DNA from: Branchiostoma floridae
Taxonomy: Eukaryota; Chordata; Leptocardii; Amphioxiformes; Branchiostomatidae
Direction: 5' to 3'
NCBI RefSeq assembly: GCF_000003815.2
Contig: NC_049983.1
Location: 21,311,918 to 21,375,917 of the forward strand
DNA: 64,000 bases
The position numbers and the translations under genes were made by a program. The notes under the pieces were generated by a model. It was not told the DNA's origin. It did not search any database and was given only the letters and a program-made list of their open reading frames with translations. Shown here one piece after another: positions 62,661 to 64,000 of this stretch. Positions within the stretch are counted from its first letter, which is position 1, and the number at the start of each line of letters is the position of its first letter.

Positions 62661-64000
62661 AATACCATTTTCCATGGGTGACACTGACAACTAAAAGTGT
62701 AACGTGCAGTGAGAAACAACTGGGGGCATGCTGCCACACCAATCTGACAACTTTGAAAATGTCACAATGACAAGTAAGTGAATAAATCGTGTCTGTAGTG
62801 TAAATTCCAGCATTATACAATGTAACATGAGAAAGGGCACTTCATACAAACTTAGGAGTCTTCATACAAACTTAGACCATGGAGGTTATATCCCTATATA
62901 ACCTCCTTGCTTAAATTAGACATACAAACTAGGCTAGTCAACTTGTCCAACCCTTGCTTACAAAAATAGACATTTTCAAAAATATTATAATTCAAGTCAT
63001 CATCTACAAGGAAAACAAAAATTTATCACTCTTCAACTTGAGGACAACAGTACTAGAAACATTTGCAAGAGTGTTGGAAGGTTGGAAGCCAAATGAAAGT
63101 AAAAAGGTGTGTTTTACTTGGGCCCATCAATGATCAAACAAGTCCTGCCACCTTAGAGTTCATGCACAAGACACTCCATGTTACTTCAGAATTCAAGACT
63201 GCATACAAAATAAACGAGGTATGCCAAAATTACCACTCTGTCGTGCAAAACCGCCACCAAATTTCCCCAATAAAAGGAAAGCCCCAAATAGTCGATACTC
63301 TTTCAAGCTTACAGTGTAGATGGCTGCTGGCTAGAATATGTAATAAGGGTTATAAATTCCCATGGCATTGTCAGCTGTAAGGTAGGGCCAGCTTACACTA
63401 ACCTCTGACCTCTGCGTCCACAGATTGGACTTCCTTGGGAGTTTAGGTGGGCCACAGGGACAAAGGTCAGCACTAAACATGAATGCTGATGACTTGGTCC
63501 TGAGGATATCGGGCGGGAAGGACAAAATAAATTCATTGCTTGTTTGATGTGGCTACATTAGATCTAGTCCCAGGACTTTCATCCAATGAGATCTACTATG
63601 TACATTGGCTTGCAAACATTGTTTGAATAACTGATGATCAGGAACTCGAGTCTAGATTACATGAACTGCGCTTTCTCTACAGTGTTTTGAAACTGGTATT
63701 GTTAATCTGTGTATCCTTCTGTGTTGTACTTGAATGTATATGTGACCATATACCGACAAACTGAAGCGGTTAGAGAGACAACAACAATGTATATTATGTG
63801 AGAGCTTACAGTTTATTGACATTTCACAACTGATGTAGACAGCAATTTATTTTCTTGATAACTTTGTTAAGGTTGATTCCTTTCGAGAAATCATGTATTT
63901 ATGTGCTATCTGCTTGACTTGACTTGACTATCTGCTCTAGCTTATCAAAAGAACAAAAGAAAAATTGGATCATCCATAAAGCTGTATTATGTGTATAGTG
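62661..64000. other. Non-coding right edge
   Basis: Nothing recognised; short ORFs lack any familiar motif. Confidence 0.5.

Overview
The window is non-coding-rich animal genomic DNA with spliced genes, canonical GT-AG introns, dense small inverted-repeat transposons and four 100-N assembly gaps. The best host marker is a plexin-A type semaphorin receptor that aligns well with deuterostome plexin-As. An invertebrate deuterostome, most probably amphioxus (Branchiostoma), is my inference; it is not proven by the sequence.

Host gene: the 5' part of plexin runs on the minus strand. Three coding exons (28561-29694, 27099-27281, 17893-18021; all phase 0) give a signal peptide and nearly the whole Sema domain, 482 residues. 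The exon starting at 28561 also carries 36 nt of 5' UTR after a 3' splice site, so a non-coding first exon lies somewhere right of 29730. I see no later exon (PSI, IPT, membrane, GAP domains), so positions 1-17892 are read as plexin intron and the rest of the gene lies left of the window.

Main discovery: positions 35813-48397 are one 12,585-bp CACTA (EnSpm/CMC) DNA transposon. Its ends start CACTGCA and are imperfect inverted repeats, with a perfect 3-bp target duplication (AAG). It carries two divergent, apparently intact, spliced genes: a 997-aa tnp2-type transposase on the minus strand (3 exons) and a 306-aa basic, coiled-coil accessory protein on the plus strand (5 exons). Every exon junction keeps frame. 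CCAAT boxes lie between them, poly(A) signals follow each gene, both ends carry arrays of TTTAAG-type subterminal motifs, and the left arm holds an 892-bp tandem array. The element sits inside an older 211-bp MITE; joining its two flanks gives almost the length of a related intact 212-bp copy at 26791-27002.

Elsewhere the plexin introns and flanks hold at least a dozen small terminal-inverted-repeat elements (Tigger-like, TA-flanked AGGCC-type, TAA-flanked GGCC-type, TCA-flanked GACCC-type and several unclassified), some nested or paired by family, plus short tandem repeats including a perfect 4 x 47-bp array. I saw no rRNA, tRNA, CRISPR, viral or bacterial genes.
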